Shown: piece by piece, positions 32,174-38,790 of the stretch
Position numbering within the stretch: position 1 is the first letter of the stretch
Layout: every line of letters begins with the position of its first letter
NCBI GenBank assembly: GCA_964466385.1
Contig: CAYXNM010000004.1
Coordinates: 1 to 38,790, forward strand
Length of the DNA: 38,790 nucleotides
Source of the DNA: UBA5972 sp964466385
GTDB taxonomy: Bacteria > Pseudomonadota > Alphaproteobacteria > Rhodobacterales > Rhodobacteraceae
Direction of reading: 5' to 3'
The notes under the pieces: generated by a model
The model's database searches: none
Seen by the model: only the letters and a program-made list of their open reading frames with translations
Told to the model about the DNA's origin: nothing
Translations under genes and position numbers: made by a program

Positions 32174-32367
32174 TGGATGACCGCGAAACAATCGTACGTC
32201 TTGCGCTGCTGCTGGATGCGGCAATGCCGGCGTTTGACCGATGGGCGCGCATCGAACGCGACAGGGAAAAAAACAAAACAATCCGTCAAATCACCGCTCA
32301 AGAACGGGCCACGGCAGCGCGCGAGTTATTGAAGGAAGTTGCCGCGAAGTACGGCCTGCCAATATGA
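32170..32367 (+). CDS. small hypothetical protein
   Basis: A 65-residue helical protein (MDDRETIVRLALLLDAAMPA, then FDRWARIERDREKNK) with a charged middle and AARELLKEVAAKYGL end. Starts in the HD gene stop and ends in the VRR-NUC start (ATGA both). Unknown; it could be a partner of a neighbour. Confidence 0.65.
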   Translation: MMDDRETIVRLALLLDAAMPAFDRWARIERDREKNKTIRQITAQERATAARELLKEVAAKYGLPI

Positions 32368-32741
32368 CCACCGAGGCCGAAACGCAGCAACAGATACGCC
32401 TCGAAGCGGCGCGACAGGGTACGCCCCTGTTGCGCAACAATTCCGGGGCGTGCGTTGACCAGACGGGCCGGATGATCCGCTACGGTCTGGGTAATGACTC
32501 AGCGCGCATCAACAAGACGTTCAAGTCGTCGGATCTGATCGGCATCTGGCCGGTACGGATCGGGCCGGAGCATGTTGGACAGACACTCGGGGTGTTCACA
32601 GCCATCGAGGTAAAGCGGCCTGGGTGGCGCGGCCCTGAGAACGATCGGGACAGAGCGCAAGCGGCGTTCGGCCAATGGGTCACAGATCATGGTGGATTGT
32701 TCCGGTTCGCCACCAGCATCGAGGACATTTGGCATGGTTAA
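32364..32741 (+). CDS. VRR-NUC domain nuclease
   Basis: A 125-residue standalone VRR-NUC nuclease (PD-(D/E)XK fold). The core reads SSDLIGIWP (D57), then FTAIEVKRPGW with the catalytic E-x-K (E82, K84), and a C-terminal helix (AAFGQWVTDHGGLFRFATS). Family members cut branched or flap DNA. It neighbours a helicase and primase in many phage replication modules. ATG 32364 set by ATGA overlap; an upstream extension is a shadow of the previous gene. Confidence 0.85.
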   Translation: MTTEAETQQQIRLEAARQGTPLLRNNSGACVDQTGRMIRYGLGNDSARINKTFKSSDLIGIWPVRIGPEHVGQTLGVFTAIEVKRPGWRGPENDRDRAQAAFGQWVTDHGGLFRFATSIEDIWHG

Positions 32742-32979
32742 GTTGCCGATCAGCGGCAGACAATTTGTCATTTTACAAGCGGCGGAACGCATCGCCCGTG
32801 AGCGCGGCATGTGGGCCGTCACGCATGGGGCTGTGGCCAAACGCTGCACGGTGCCAACCAGCAAATCCACAGTCAAATATTACTACGGCACCAAAGGGGC
32901 GCTGTGGGACGCTTTGCTGGATAACGCAGATGACGACAAACTGCGCAACGATGCGCGTAGGATGGGATGGTTGGGATGA
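32734..32979 (+). CDS. TetR-type HTH protein lacking ligand domain
   Basis: An 81-residue protein that looks like only the DNA-binding half of TetR: ILQAAERIARERGMWAVTHG, then AVAKRCTVPTSKSTVKYYYG, TKGALWDALLDNA. That covers helices 1-4; no ligand or dimerisation domain follows. It could regulate the operon or act as a replication initiator-type DNA-binding protein. It overlaps the VRR-NUC stop by 8 nt and the adenine methyltransferase start by ATGA. Confidence 0.7.
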   Translation: MVKLPISGRQFVILQAAERIARERGMWAVTHGAVAKRCTVPTSKSTVKYYYGTKGALWDALLDNADDDKLRNDARRMGWLG

Positions 32980-33650
32980 CCGTCTCACTACGCTACGCTG
33001 ACGCGCGCGACGTGCTGCGAACGATACCTGACGGGGGCGTTGATTTGATTGTGACCGACCCGCCATATCCGGTTATCAGCGGTGGGGCGGGCAATCCTGG
33101 TGACGGATCACCATCCGGCATCATTGCGTCAAACGATGGCAAAATCACACGTCACAACGACATCGACATTTCCGAATATGCTGGCGAATTGTTCCGAGTG
33201 CTGCGTGATCCGGGGCACTGTTACGTGATGGTTAACATGTTAAATTTATGGCGGTTCCATGCGGAGTTGACGCGCGTAGGATTTCAGGTTCACAATCTGC
33301 TGGTTTGGCACAAAACGAACGTGACGCCAAACCGCTGGTACATGAAAAACGCCGAGTATGTCTTGTTCCTGCGCAAGGGGTTGGCGTTCCCGATCAACGA
33401 TTGCGGCCTGAAAACAGTGCAGACAATGCGCAGCGTCAGAGAACGATTTCACCCGACCGAAAAGCCGATCAAGTTGATGCAGCAATGGATCGAGGCGTCC
33501 AGCCAACCCGGCGAAACGGTGTTGGACCCGTTCATGGGCGCGGGATCAACCGCCGTCGCAGCGCACCGCGTCGGACGACGGTTCATCGGCGTCGAGATTG
33601 ACCCGGAATACTACATGGCCGCGTGTCGACGGGCGAGGGTGATGCCGTGA
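32976..33650 (+). CDS. DNA N6-adenine/N4-cytosine methyltransferase
   Basis: A 224-residue SAM-dependent MTase with motif order DPPY (28-31), then HPTEKP (159-164), then DPFMGAGST (184-192), the beta-class layout. No target-recognition domain larger than the loop at 40-70 (GNPGDGSPSGI...) is visible, as in solitary phage MTases. It would methylate adenine or the cytosine N4 in phage DNA, protecting against host restriction or marking replication. No restriction partner gene is present. Start 32976 follows the ATGA overlap. Confidence 0.88.
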   Translation: MTVSLRYADARDVLRTIPDGGVDLIVTDPPYPVISGGAGNPGDGSPSGIIASNDGKITRHNDIDISEYAGELFRVLRDPGHCYVMVNMLNLWRFHAELTRVGFQVHNLLVWHKTNVTPNRWYMKNAEYVLFLRKGLAFPINDCGLKTVQTMRSVRERFHPTEKPIKLMQQWIEASSQPGETVLDPFMGAGSTAVAAHRVGRRFIGVEIDPEYYMAACRRARVMP

Positions 33651-34543
33651 CAGTCTGGTACAACGAGAATGACCTGAAAGCCGCAGCATGGTTGCGGGAA
33701 TTGATTGACGCGGGACATATTGCGCCGGGCGTCGTGGATGAGCGGAGTATTGTTGATGTCAAAGCGACTGAGTTGGCCGGTTTTACACAGTGTCATTTTT
33801 TCGCGGGAATCGGCGGATGGTCACACGCCTTGCGACTTGCCGGATGGCCCGACGACAGACCGGTGTGGACAGGATCTTGCCCCTGTCAGCCGTTCAGCGC
33901 AGCGGGTAAGAGACTCGGCATCACAGACGACAGACATCTCGCACCAACATGGCTCAACCTCATTGACCAGTGCCGACCTGCAAGCGTCTTTGGAGAGCAG
34001 GTTGCGACGGCTGTTACCAAAGACAGGTGGCTCGATACTCTATTCGATGCACTGGAAGGAGCAGGTTACGCCTGCGGGGCGGCGGTTGTCCCGGCTTGTG
34101 GCGTCGGTGCGCCGCACATCCGGCAAAGACTTTGGTTTGTTGCTCGCCGGGTGGCCGACGGCAAAAGTTCAAGATACGCGGCACAGTCCGCAGAACGCAG
34201 ACAACAATTTACAACGCGGGCATCAAATGCACTTGCCCCATCTTGCTGGCCTAGCCGGGTGGCCGACAGCGACGACACGGGACCACAAGGACGGGGCGGA
34301 ATGCCCGAACGTGCCGGTGAATGCGTTACTCGGGCGGGAAGTGTGGGGCGTTCAACCAATACGCCTGACGACCCGTGGTCAATTGCTGACTGGCTCTACT
34401 GCCGGGATGGCAAGTGGCGGCCAGTTGAACCCGGAACATTCCCGCTGGCTCATGGGATACCCGGCAGAGTGGGGCTGTTGCGGGGCTACGGCAATGCAAT
34501 CGTTCCTCAAGTCGCAGCGGAAATCGTCAAATGCGTGATGTAA
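33647..34543 (+). CDS. DNA cytosine-5 methyltransferase
   Basis: A 298-residue C5 MTase. Motif I FFAGIGGW (51-58), motif IV GSCPCQPFS (C80 catalytic), motif VI variant GEQV (usually ENV), and motif VIII-like RQRLWFVA (159-166). The later region has DPWSIADWLYCRDGKWRPVE and a motif X-like GYGNAIVPQVAAEIV. The GTG at 33647 (GTGA overlap with the MTase before) is preferred to an upstream GTG at 33623. The gene is almost wholly overlapped by a second long frame (33705-34538). Confidence 0.88.
   Translation: MTVWYNENDLKAAAWLRELIDAGHIAPGVVDERSIVDVKATELAGFTQCHFFAGIGGWSHALRLAGWPDDRPVWTGSCPCQPFSAAGKRLGITDDRHLAPTWLNLIDQCRPASVFGEQVATAVTKDRWLDTLFDALEGAGYACGAAVVPACGVGAPHIRQRLWFVARRVADGKSSRYAAQSAERRQQFTTRASNALAPSCWPSRVADSDDTGPQGRGGMPERAGECVTRAGSVGRSTNTPDDPWSIADWLYCRDGKWRPVEPGTFPLAHGIPGRVGLLRGYGNAIVPQVAAEIVKCVM
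33705..34538 (+). CDS. overprinted gene inside the C5 methyltransferase
   Basis: A 277-codon frame, +1 relative to the C5 MTase and open through almost its whole length. The product is not random-looking: SASQTTDISHQHGST, then DLQASLESRLRRLLPK, MHWKEQVTPAGRRLSRLVAS, two AGWPTA repeats (the second in AGWPTATTRDHKDGA), and LNPEHSRWLMGYPAEW. I recognise these blocks, especially the tryptophan-proline repeats and the SRWLMGYPxEW ending, from uncharacterised phage proteins found beside or over C5 MTase genes. The start is uncertain (ATG 33705 or later). Function unknown; probably linked to the MTase. Confidence 0.7.
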   Translation: MTRDILRRASWMSGVLLMSKRLSWPVLHSVIFSRESADGHTPCDLPDGPTTDRCGQDLAPVSRSAQRVRDSASQTTDISHQHGSTSLTSADLQASLESRLRRLLPKTGGSILYSMHWKEQVTPAGRRLSRLVASVRRTSGKDFGLLLAGWPTAKVQDTRHSPQNADNNLQRGHQMHLPHLAGLAGWPTATTRDHKDGAECPNVPVNALLGREVWGVQPIRLTTRGQLLTGSTAGMASGGQLNPEHSRWLMGYPAEWGCCGATAMQSFLKSQRKSSNA

Positions 34544-35487
34544 TTACTAACTATATTGTGCGCTCTTTGTTGAGTCGCCCAAGAATTGCGTTGTTTGACG
34601 TAGATAGCAAAATTCCGAATTTGGCGTTAATGCGACTTTCGTCATTTTATAAATCAATCGGTTATGACGTTGAGTGGTATGACCCGACGCACATATACGA
34701 GCGAGTTTATGCGTCAAAGATATTCAAATTCAGCAACGAACCAATTATTAAACATCCCTCTGTTATTCGTGGTGGAACCGGTTGGAGTAGTTCTATAAAA
34801 TTACCACAAGTTATTGAAAATATGATTCCCGATTATTCAATCTATAATTATTCTGACAACATAGGCTTTACAATGCGTGGATGCAGATTTCGTTGTAAGT
34901 TTTGCGTTGTTCCTGAAAAAGAAGGAAAAGTATATTCAAATAACACAATAACTGACATTTGGACGCAGCGAAAAAGTGATTTCGTTATGCTGCTAGACAA
35001 CGACTTCTTTGGCAATCCGCAATGGAGCGAAAGAATTGCTGAAATCAGAAAATATAATTTGCGCGTTTCGTTTTCACAAGGATTGAATATCAGAATAATA
35101 ACCGAAGAACAAGCGAAAGCGTTGGCTTCCGTCAGATTTAGAACAATGACGGGCAATCGCAAAATGGTTCATTTTGCATGGGATCAATGGGGGAAAGGTA
35201 CTGAAAAACTAATAGACGAAGGATTTGATAGAGTCGTATCGCACGGCATCAAACCTTATATGATGACATTCTTTGTGTTAATCGGATGGCATACGACCGA
35301 AGAACAAGATTTATACAGAATAAATAAATTACACAACAAAGGCGCACATGTTTTTGTGATGCCATATAACAAAAAAGACCCGTATCAAAAAGCATTGGCG
35401 AGATGGAATAATGCTCACCTGTGGAGAAAAATTAAATGGGTTGATTATCAAACTGCAACATGGACACATCCAGATGCAATTACCTGA
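34531..35487 (+). CDS. radical SAM protein in AT-rich island
   Basis: A 318-residue radical SAM enzyme: CxxxCxxC at C118, C122, C125 in MRGCRFRCKFCVVPEKEG for the [4Fe-4S] cluster. The N-terminus (RIALFDVDSKIPNLALMRLS) resembles the cobalamin-binding-like domain of a radical SAM family of unknown substrate found in bacteria and phages. Later motifs include LLDNDFFGNPQW and SFSQGLNIRIITEEQAKAL. Base use is clearly AT-rich against neighbours, so it was probably acquired recently. Next to two DNA MTases it may modify DNA, though RNA or protein targets are possible. Overlaps both neighbours. Confidence 0.85.
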   Translation: MRDVITNYIVRSLLSRPRIALFDVDSKIPNLALMRLSSFYKSIGYDVEWYDPTHIYERVYASKIFKFSNEPIIKHPSVIRGGTGWSSSIKLPQVIENMIPDYSIYNYSDNIGFTMRGCRFRCKFCVVPEKEGKVYSNNTITDIWTQRKSDFVMLLDNDFFGNPQWSERIAEIRKYNLRVSFSQGLNIRIITEEQAKALASVRFRTMTGNRKMVHFAWDQWGKGTEKLIDEGFDRVVSHGIKPYMMTFFVLIGWHTTEEQDLYRINKLHNKGAHVFVMPYNKKDPYQKALARWNNAHLWRKIKWVDYQTATWTHPDAIT

Positions 35488-37663
35488 CCGCTATCTCAAC
35501 TGGCGCACCATCGACGGGCGCAAGGTTCCGGTGCGACGCGACGGTGTGCCATGTGACGCCCATGATCCGGCGAATTGGGTCACATTGGCCGAGGCCGAGT
35601 CTACCGGGCTAGGCGTGGCGTGGGTTCTCAACGGCGATGGGTGGTTTTTTCTTGACCTGGACAAATGCCTGGTCGACGGGGTGTGGTCACAGCAAGCGCG
35701 GGCTATCTGGGCGTCATTCTCAGGCGCGTGGGGCGAGGTGTCGCAGTCTGGTGCCGGGTTGCACATCCTCGGGCGCTGCGACCCGTCACAGATGGCTGAC
35801 CGGCGCAACAAATGGGACGGATGGCTTGAGTGCTACACCGACAAGCGGTTCGTTGCATTCGGCGGTCAGGGATGGGCGCCGATTGGCGGTCAGGCGCGCG
35901 ACGTAGACTGGACGCAGCAATTGCTGCGCCTGGTGCCCGAGCGCGAACACCTTGGCGGGTTGATGCCGGGTGTCGATCCCGAGTGGAACGGGCCGGATGA
36001 CGACGATGCGCTGTTGTCGATTGCGATGCGGTCGGGAAGTGCCGCTGCGAAATTCGGCGTCGGCATCACCTTCGCTGATTTGTGGGAAGTGCGTCTCGAT
36101 GTGCTGCACATGACCTACCCACCATTCGACGGTGGCGACGGCTTTGATCATAGTTCAGCCGACATGGCGCTGATGTCGATGCTGGCGTTCTGGACCGGCA
36201 AAGATCAGCCGCGCATGGATCGCCTGTTTCGCCGGTCTGGATTGATGCGCGACAAATACGACAAGCGCGAAGATTACCGTCGCGCGACGATCCAGAGCGC
36301 GGCGCGGCTTTGCAGAGCGGTATATGGTGGGGGCGGAAAGGCCCGCTCCGCTCAGGCCAGGGAGGATGGCGCAGAGAGCGGAGAGGTGTATTTGACTGTG
36401 CCCGAGATGATCGAGCATTTCAAGGGATGTGTCTACGTCAGAGATGCGCACCGTGTCCTGGTGCCAGACGGCACAATGCTCAAGCCTGAGCAATTCAACG
36501 CGGTCTATGGCGGCCACATATTTCAGATGATGCCAGACGGGACCAAGCCGACCAAGAAAGCCTTCGAGGCGCTGACAGAGTGCGCGGCGCATCATTTTCC
36601 GCAAGCTGTCCGTCCCGTGTTCAGGCCGGGCGAGTCACCAGGCATTGTTTTGCCGGATGGCGGTGTCAATATCTACGTCAAACCTGACATTCGGGCCGTC
36701 GAGGGCGACGTGGGGCCGTTCCTCGATGTGTTGCGACGTGTCTTGCCCGACGACAGCGACAGGGCCATCCTGACGGCGTATATGGCGTCTGTGGTGCAAA
36801 ACCCCGGCGTCAAATTTCAATGGGCTCCGGTCCTGCAAGGGACCGAAGGCAACGGCAAAACGATGATCGCGTCATGTGTCGCATATGCGATCGGTCAGCA
36901 ATATGTCCACCAGCCCCGAGCGTCACAGCTTGCTGGAACCTATAATGAATACATGGAAGGCAACATATTCATCATTGTCGAGGAAATTCACATGGGAAAT
37001 CGGCGTGAGATGCTCGATGAATTGAAACCATTGGTCACAAACCAGTGGATCGAGATGCACAAGAAATACGGCGACAAGAGGATGATCGAGAACGTCGCAA
37101 ATTGGTTTTTCTGCACCAATTATCGTGATGCGGTGCTGAAATCGAAAAACGACCGCCGATATGCCATTTTTTACACCGCTCAACAAAGTGCTGCCGATCT
37201 GGTACGCGACGGAATGGACAACGGCTATTTTCCACAGGTGTATGATTGGCTGCGCGACTGTGGCTATTCGCACGTGGCTCACTATTTGGCGCATTATCCG
37301 ATACCGCCGGAATTGGACCCGGCTAAAATGTGTCACCGTGCGCCAAACACGTCCAGCACAGGGGCCGCGATCGAGGCGAGTGTTGGCGGTGTCGAAGCGG
37401 AAATCATGGAAGCCGTAGACAGTCAGACAGTCGGTTTCAGGGGCGGTTGGATTTCGTCATGGCATTTGCGTCGAATGTTGCGCGACAACGGGTTCAGATT
37501 GCCGTACAACAAGATTGGCACTATTTTAGCGGAGATGGGATATATTAAAGGTGGTCGATCATCTCGCAGAATAATGCGTGAAGATGCGACTCAGCCTATT
37601 TTGTGGAATAACGGTAAAAATACCGAAGATTACATAATTGCTCAGGGGCCGGGATATGAATAG
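35474..37663 (+). CDS. primase-helicase (PrimPol-like N-terminus, DUF5906/SF3 helicase)
   Basis: A 729-residue replication protein. The N-terminal domain has RYLNWRTIDGRKVPVRRDG, the DLD acidic pair (D61, D63, in WFFLDLDKC) and SGAGLHILGR (S-x-G-x-H type, H97), then KWDGWLECYTDKRFVAFGG, as in PrimPol-like domains of DUF5906 proteins. The C-terminal half is an SF3-type ATPase: Walker A GTEGNGKT (456-463) and Walker B-like FIIVEEIHMG. NrS-1-type phages use such proteins for priming and unwinding. The DNA polymerase is separate here. ATG 35474 overlaps the radical SAM gene by 14 bp; a longer frame upstream is a shadow. Confidence 0.88.
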   Translation: MQLPDRYLNWRTIDGRKVPVRRDGVPCDAHDPANWVTLAEAESTGLGVAWVLNGDGWFFLDLDKCLVDGVWSQQARAIWASFSGAWGEVSQSGAGLHILGRCDPSQMADRRNKWDGWLECYTDKRFVAFGGQGWAPIGGQARDVDWTQQLLRLVPEREHLGGLMPGVDPEWNGPDDDDALLSIAMRSGSAAAKFGVGITFADLWEVRLDVLHMTYPPFDGGDGFDHSSADMALMSMLAFWTGKDQPRMDRLFRRSGLMRDKYDKREDYRRATIQSAARLCRAVYGGGGKARSAQAREDGAESGEVYLTVPEMIEHFKGCVYVRDAHRVLVPDGTMLKPEQFNAVYGGHIFQMMPDGTKPTKKAFEALTECAAHHFPQAVRPVFRPGESPGIVLPDGGVNIYVKPDIRAVEGDVGPFLDVLRRVLPDDSDRAILTAYMASVVQNPGVKFQWAPVLQGTEGNGKTMIASCVAYAIGQQYVHQPRASQLAGTYNEYMEGNIFIIVEEIHMGNRREMLDELKPLVTNQWIEMHKKYGDKRMIENVANWFFCTNYRDAVLKSKNDRRYAIFYTAQQSAADLVRDGMDNGYFPQVYDWLRDCGYSHVAHYLAHYPIPPELDPAKMCHRAPNTSSTGAAIEASVGGVEAEIMEAVDSQTVGFRGGWISSWHLRRMLRDNGFRLPYNKIGTILAEMGYIKGGRSSRRIMREDATQPILWNNGKNTEDYIIAQGPGYE

Positions 37664-37863
37664 CGCGTAGCAGGTAGTTTTGTACGTGCTATCTACATGT
37701 TACGGGAAAGTTCAATGAAATCAAGGAGTTGCAAGGAATATAGCAAGTAGCACATAGAATCGGGTCAAGACTTTTCTCTGGGAGACTCCTCCACACTCCC
37801 TCTCTCTCTTTCCCCCAGACTCTTTATATACTACTTGCTACTTGCTATAAAGAGGGTAAGGGT
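37664..37863. promoter_or_regulatory. iteron-like 9-bp boxes, candidate operator or origin
   Basis: This 200-bp intergenic stretch and the following gene start hold TAGCAAGTA exactly at 37741-37749 and 37886-37894, and its reverse complement TACTTGCTA at 37832-37840 and 37839-37847. One-mismatch copies are TAGCAGGTA (37668-37676) and TACGTGCTA (37683-37691). A -10-like TATAAA (37846-37851) overlaps the last inverted copy, and a pyrimidine tract (about 37785-37816) lies between the groups. The pattern fits operators of the adjacent small DNA-binding protein, or an origin beside the primase-helicase gene. Confidence 0.65.
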
Positions 37864-38073
37864 ATGAAAACAAACGAAAAAAGGATAGCAAGTATGAATA
37901 ACAAGTACAGACAGCGCAAGTACGTAGATGCTATGAGAAAAAAAGGCTTCGTCCGCAAGCAACTGTGGATATATCGTGACGACATTGCTAAACTGGAATC
38001 GTTCGTGAAAGGACTAGGCTATGGCACAGATCAGTATAACGACGAACGCCGGGGAGATGGCGAAGCGGATTGA
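37864..38073 (+). CDS. small putative DNA-binding protein (RHH-like)
   Basis: A 69-residue basic protein. After MNNKYRQRKYVDAMRKKGF comes VRKQLWIYRDDIAKLESFVK, a strand followed by a helix, as in ribbon-helix-helix regulators (the Arg/Tyr-rich segment being the strand). Two starts are possible: 37864 with AGAGGGTAAGG, or the internal ATG 37894 with AAGGA and a TAGCAAGTA box right before it. It likely binds the 9-bp boxes upstream and so regulates its own gene or replication; this is inference from juxtaposition. Overlaps the next gene by 53 bp. Confidence 0.6.
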   Translation: MKTNEKRIASMNNKYRQRKYVDAMRKKGFVRKQLWIYRDDIAKLESFVKGLGYGTDQYNDERRGDGEAD

Positions 38074-38689
38074 AAAAGGGATCGTCAAACAGATCCCGTT
38101 CGCGTCGTCGCTTGCACTCAACAAGACGTTGCGTAAAACACGCGATAATGAATTGTGGCGCGGCTATCAGTCAGCGTTCAAGGTGAACAACCGAGCGTAT
38201 TTTGATCAGGTATTTTATGTCGCTCAGTCGTTCAAGGGTCAGGCGAAAAGGTTCGGGGCGGTAATTGGAGCGATCCAAGAGAAGCAACTACCGCCGACGC
38301 CAGGCGGATACAGGATACGTGGGGAAGTGATGTCGCCTGCGTCATTTGACAGAATGCGGATGCAGGTCTCAGGGGGTGTCAAGACGCCTCGGGGGGCTGC
38401 CATAGCCATTCCGATGAAAGGAGCCGTCAGGCACAACAAGGGCGGCGCTGTGGCCAAGGCAAACAGGCCCCGTGCAATCACGGCATCCAAGAAAGGTTTT
38501 CGTTCTGGCAAAATGATATTCAAACGTAAAAACAAGAAAACAGTGACGCCGATTTATCATCTTGCGTCGTCGGCAAAAATCAAGAAGCGGTTTTCGCCTC
38601 GGACGTTTGTTATCGCCGGGTTCAAATCTCGAATGCACCATGAATTTAACGTGGCGTGGATCCGCGCCATCAAGACGATGCGTTTCTGA
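38021..38689 (+). CDS. minor head/tail protein, stop codon inside the 27-bp repeat
   Basis: A 222-residue basic protein, ATG 38021 with AAAGGAC upstream. IVKQIPFASSLALNKTLRKT and the later RGAAIAIPMKGAVR resemble minor tail or neck proteins of phages in which pre-formed Thr/Arg-rich helices precede Gly-rich strands; the C-terminus is Lys/Arg-rich. Its location away from the main tail operon is unusual, but on the circular genome it precedes the terminase region. The TGA stop (38687-38689) is the first triplet of the terminal 27-bp repeat. Assignment tentative. Confidence 0.6.
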   Translation: MAQISITTNAGEMAKRIEKGIVKQIPFASSLALNKTLRKTRDNELWRGYQSAFKVNNRAYFDQVFYVAQSFKGQAKRFGAVIGAIQEKQLPPTPGGYRIRGEVMSPASFDRMRMQVSGGVKTPRGAAIAIPMKGAVRHNKGGAVAKANRPRAITASKKGFRSGKMIFKRKNKKTVTPIYHLASSAKIKKRFSPRTFVIAGFKSRMHHEFNVAWIRAIKTMRF

Positions 38690-38790
38690 GCTTTTCCACC
38701 GGTGCCCTTTGCCTGAGCTTTTCCACCGGTGCCCCTTGCCTGAGCTTTTCCACCGGTGCCCCTTGCCTGAGCTTTTCCACCGGTGCCCCT
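38687..38790. repeat. 27-bp tandem repeat, right-end copies
   Basis: Four copies: 38687-38713 (one C-to-T change, GCCCTTTGCC), 38714-38740, 38741-38767 and 23 bp of a fourth (38768-38790). The last 50 bp equal bases 1-50. Each unit carries the 8-bp palindrome CACCGGTG. The first unit supplies the stop codon of the preceding gene. Confidence 0.95.

Noticed and set aside
32976..34543. Complete restriction-modification system
   Set aside because: Two methyltransferases are present but no endonuclease with recognisable restriction features; VRR-NUC is a structure-specific type linked to replication.

Overview
The window looks like an essentially complete genome of a tailed, siphovirus-type bacteriophage (about 38.7 kb), probably infecting an alphaproteobacterium. 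The first 50 and last 50 bases are identical and fall inside a 27-bp tandem repeat, as expected of a circular or terminally redundant assembly. The head and packaging genes are lambda-like (Nu1-type small terminase, gpA-type large terminase, gpB-type portal, protease-capsid fusion, gpFII-like connector, G/GT frameshift). The tail tip has the gene-transfer-agent order typical of Alphaproteobacteria and their phages: DUF2460, DUF2163, NlpC/P60 peptidase, then a 1,306-residue TIM-barrel host-specificity protein. I see no integrase, repressor/Cro pair, tRNA, rRNA or CRISPR array, so nothing here supports a temperate lifestyle.

Layout. 1-3075: 27-bp tandem repeats, a C/T/G-rich array, a cassette of five small AT-richer unknown genes plus one possible micropeptide, then a second, larger array carrying the same 24-bp flank. 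3076-13525: packaging, head and tail genes on the + strand, nearly all coupled by ATGA or TGATG overlaps. 13525-21369: GTA-like tail tip and fibre. 21441-24002: lysis region (amidase with a membrane tail, holin candidate, nested Rz/Rz1 spanins and small membrane or secreted proteins), ended by a strong terminator. 24112-29795 (- strand): replication genes, including a family-B-like DNA polymerase, a DUF2815-like ssDNA-binding protein and a DUF2800 nuclease-like protein; the first gene is interrupted by 100 N inside a 9-bp repeat. 29851-37663 (+ strand, divergent): SF2 helicase, HD phosphohydrolase, VRR-NUC nuclease, TetR-like HTH protein, two DNA methyltransferases (one overprinted by a second long frame), a radical SAM protein in an AT-rich island, and an NrS-1-like primase/SF3 helicase. 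37664-38689: an intergenic region with repeated 9-bp boxes, a small putative DNA-binding protein and a tail/head-type protein whose stop codon is the first triplet of the 27-bp repeat.

How it fits together. The DUF2800, DUF2815-like, polymerase, VRR-NUC, SF2 helicase and primase-helicase set resembles a phage replication module I know mainly with a family-A polymerase; here the polymerase has family-B motifs. Two methyltransferases and a radical SAM enzyme suggest modified DNA. The points most worth following up are the overprinted methyltransferase locus, the cassette bracketed by A-free arrays, the 9-bp box region before the small DNA-binding protein, the internal start inside the protease-capsid gene, the A_AAA_AAC frameshift in the tail chaperone, and a secreted lysis-region protein whose signal peptide is only reached by a -1 frame change.
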